Virus record (IMG/VR): IMGVR_UViG_3300032073_000082
Location: 1-37,473 of that record
Reading direction: 5' to 3' (one strand)
DNA length: 37,473 nt
DNA from: a virus
The stretch's first letter is position 1, and each line of letters starts with the position of its first letter. The position numbers and the translations under genes were made by a program. Positions 37,082-37,473 of the stretch are shown in pieces. The notes beneath the pieces were generated by a model. The model did no database searches, was not told where the DNA came from, and was given only the letters and a program-made list of their open reading frames with translations.

Positions 37082-37473
37082 TCATGGATGGCATACTGCG
37101 TGTATGCTCCCTGCAATATTCGCTGTTGAACCTTGCGTATTTTTAAATCTTATGCGGATATTACTACTATTAATATCAACTTCTATTTCACCTATTGGTG
37201 CAGCACCATCATAAATAATACCGTATTCTGTAAAGTTAGCGGCTGAACCATCATAATGGCACATAACATCCATTGTTTGTACTTCATTGTTTGAAGAGTC
37301 TGTAATATGAACTGATGCTTTAACTGCCTTAAAGTTAGCATGAGGTACTGCTAGTAATGTAATATAGTTATTATTAGCAGTACTTGTTGCACCCACTACA
37401 TTACCTAATGTTTTAATTCCGCTAGGATTATGAGTTAAACCACCGTAACCGCCTGTACCATCTACTGATACTA
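37082..37473 (-). CDS. Virion surface-like protein, N-terminus outside window
   Basis: The frame is open to the window edge, so the start is missing; a GTG at 37396 is internal. The visible part begins VSVDGTGGYGG, a Gly-rich linker like that of the next gene, followed by a Thr/Asn-rich beta domain (TANNNYITLLAVPHANFKAV, IGEIEVDINSSNIRIRFKN). Probably another fibre or decoration protein. Ends 11 bases before the next gene. Confidence 0.6.
   Translation of the reverse strand, partial: VSVDGTGGYGGLTHNPSGIKTLGNVVGATSTANNNYITLLAVPHANFKAVKASVHITDSSNNEVQTMDVMCHYDGSAANFTEYGIIYDGAAPIGEIEVDINSSNIRIRFKNTQGSTANIAGSIHAVCHP

Overview
The window is AT-rich, densely packed DNA that looks like part of a tailed double-stranded DNA virus of an archaeon. 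It best fits the magrovirus-type viruses of uncultured marine group II Euryarchaeota (Poseidoniales). The evidence is a near-complete replication set of archaeal/eukaryotic type (family B polymerase, PCNA-like clamp, RFC small subunit, AEP primase, ATP-dependent ligase, XPF/ERCC4 nuclease), a virus-encoded TFB, archaeal-type Shine-Dalgarno sites (GGTGAT, GAGG) and tail-type genes at one edge. The assignment rests on motifs read by eye, not on a database search.

Layout. (1) 1-1348, minus strand: five small genes, most carrying a shared Trp-Phe-x-x-Leu-Lys-like N-terminus. (2) 1425-4294: an unusual modular region in which the 10-bp palindrome ACCATATGGT recurs eight times (once as a partial copy). 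Five consecutive cassettes are each bounded by inverted repeats whose inner arms match within a cassette but differ between cassettes. They carry small genes on either strand, two paralogous ~150-aa genes and a micro-ORF for an acidic peptide. (3) 4295-5699: about 1.4 kb without a convincing gene, with an AT-rich stretch, a (CT)20 tract and several stem-loops; it is an origin and regulatory-RNA candidate. (4) 5700-35486, plus strand: one long, tightly overlapped array. It runs from an SF1 helicase through many small zinc-ribbon proteins, a ubiquitin-like/E1/JAMM module mixed with TFB, a lipoprotein, a PC4-like protein, DNA ligase, clamp loader, SSB-like protein, RecA-like ATPase, PCNA, a PolB split in two, a Cas4-like nuclease, thioredoxin, primase, ERCC4 nuclease, a helicase and a 3'-5' exonuclease. 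It closes with a hairpin/T-tract terminator at 35494-35519. (5) 35705-36057: three small plus-strand genes behind a TATA-like box. (6) 36049-37473, minus strand: a tail-assembly-chaperone-like gene and two fibre or virion-surface genes, the last running off the window.

How the genes fit together. The plus-strand array would let the virus copy its own DNA with little help: primase, DUF3987-like helicase, SSB, clamp, clamp loader, split PolB, a separate proofreading-type exonuclease and ligase. SF1 helicase, RecA-like ATPase, Cas4-like nuclease and ERCC4 nuclease would handle recombination and repair. TFB and the PC4-like protein could redirect host transcription.

The two most striking systems are these. 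First, a compact ubiquitin-like conjugation set: a ThiS/SAMP-like protein ending Gly-Gly-Asn-Gln, a ThiF/UbaA-like E1, a JAMM protease, and possibly an E2-like protein. Second, the inverted-repeat cassette array at 1425-4294, where compensatory changes between neighbouring copies argue that pairing of the cassette ends is selected.
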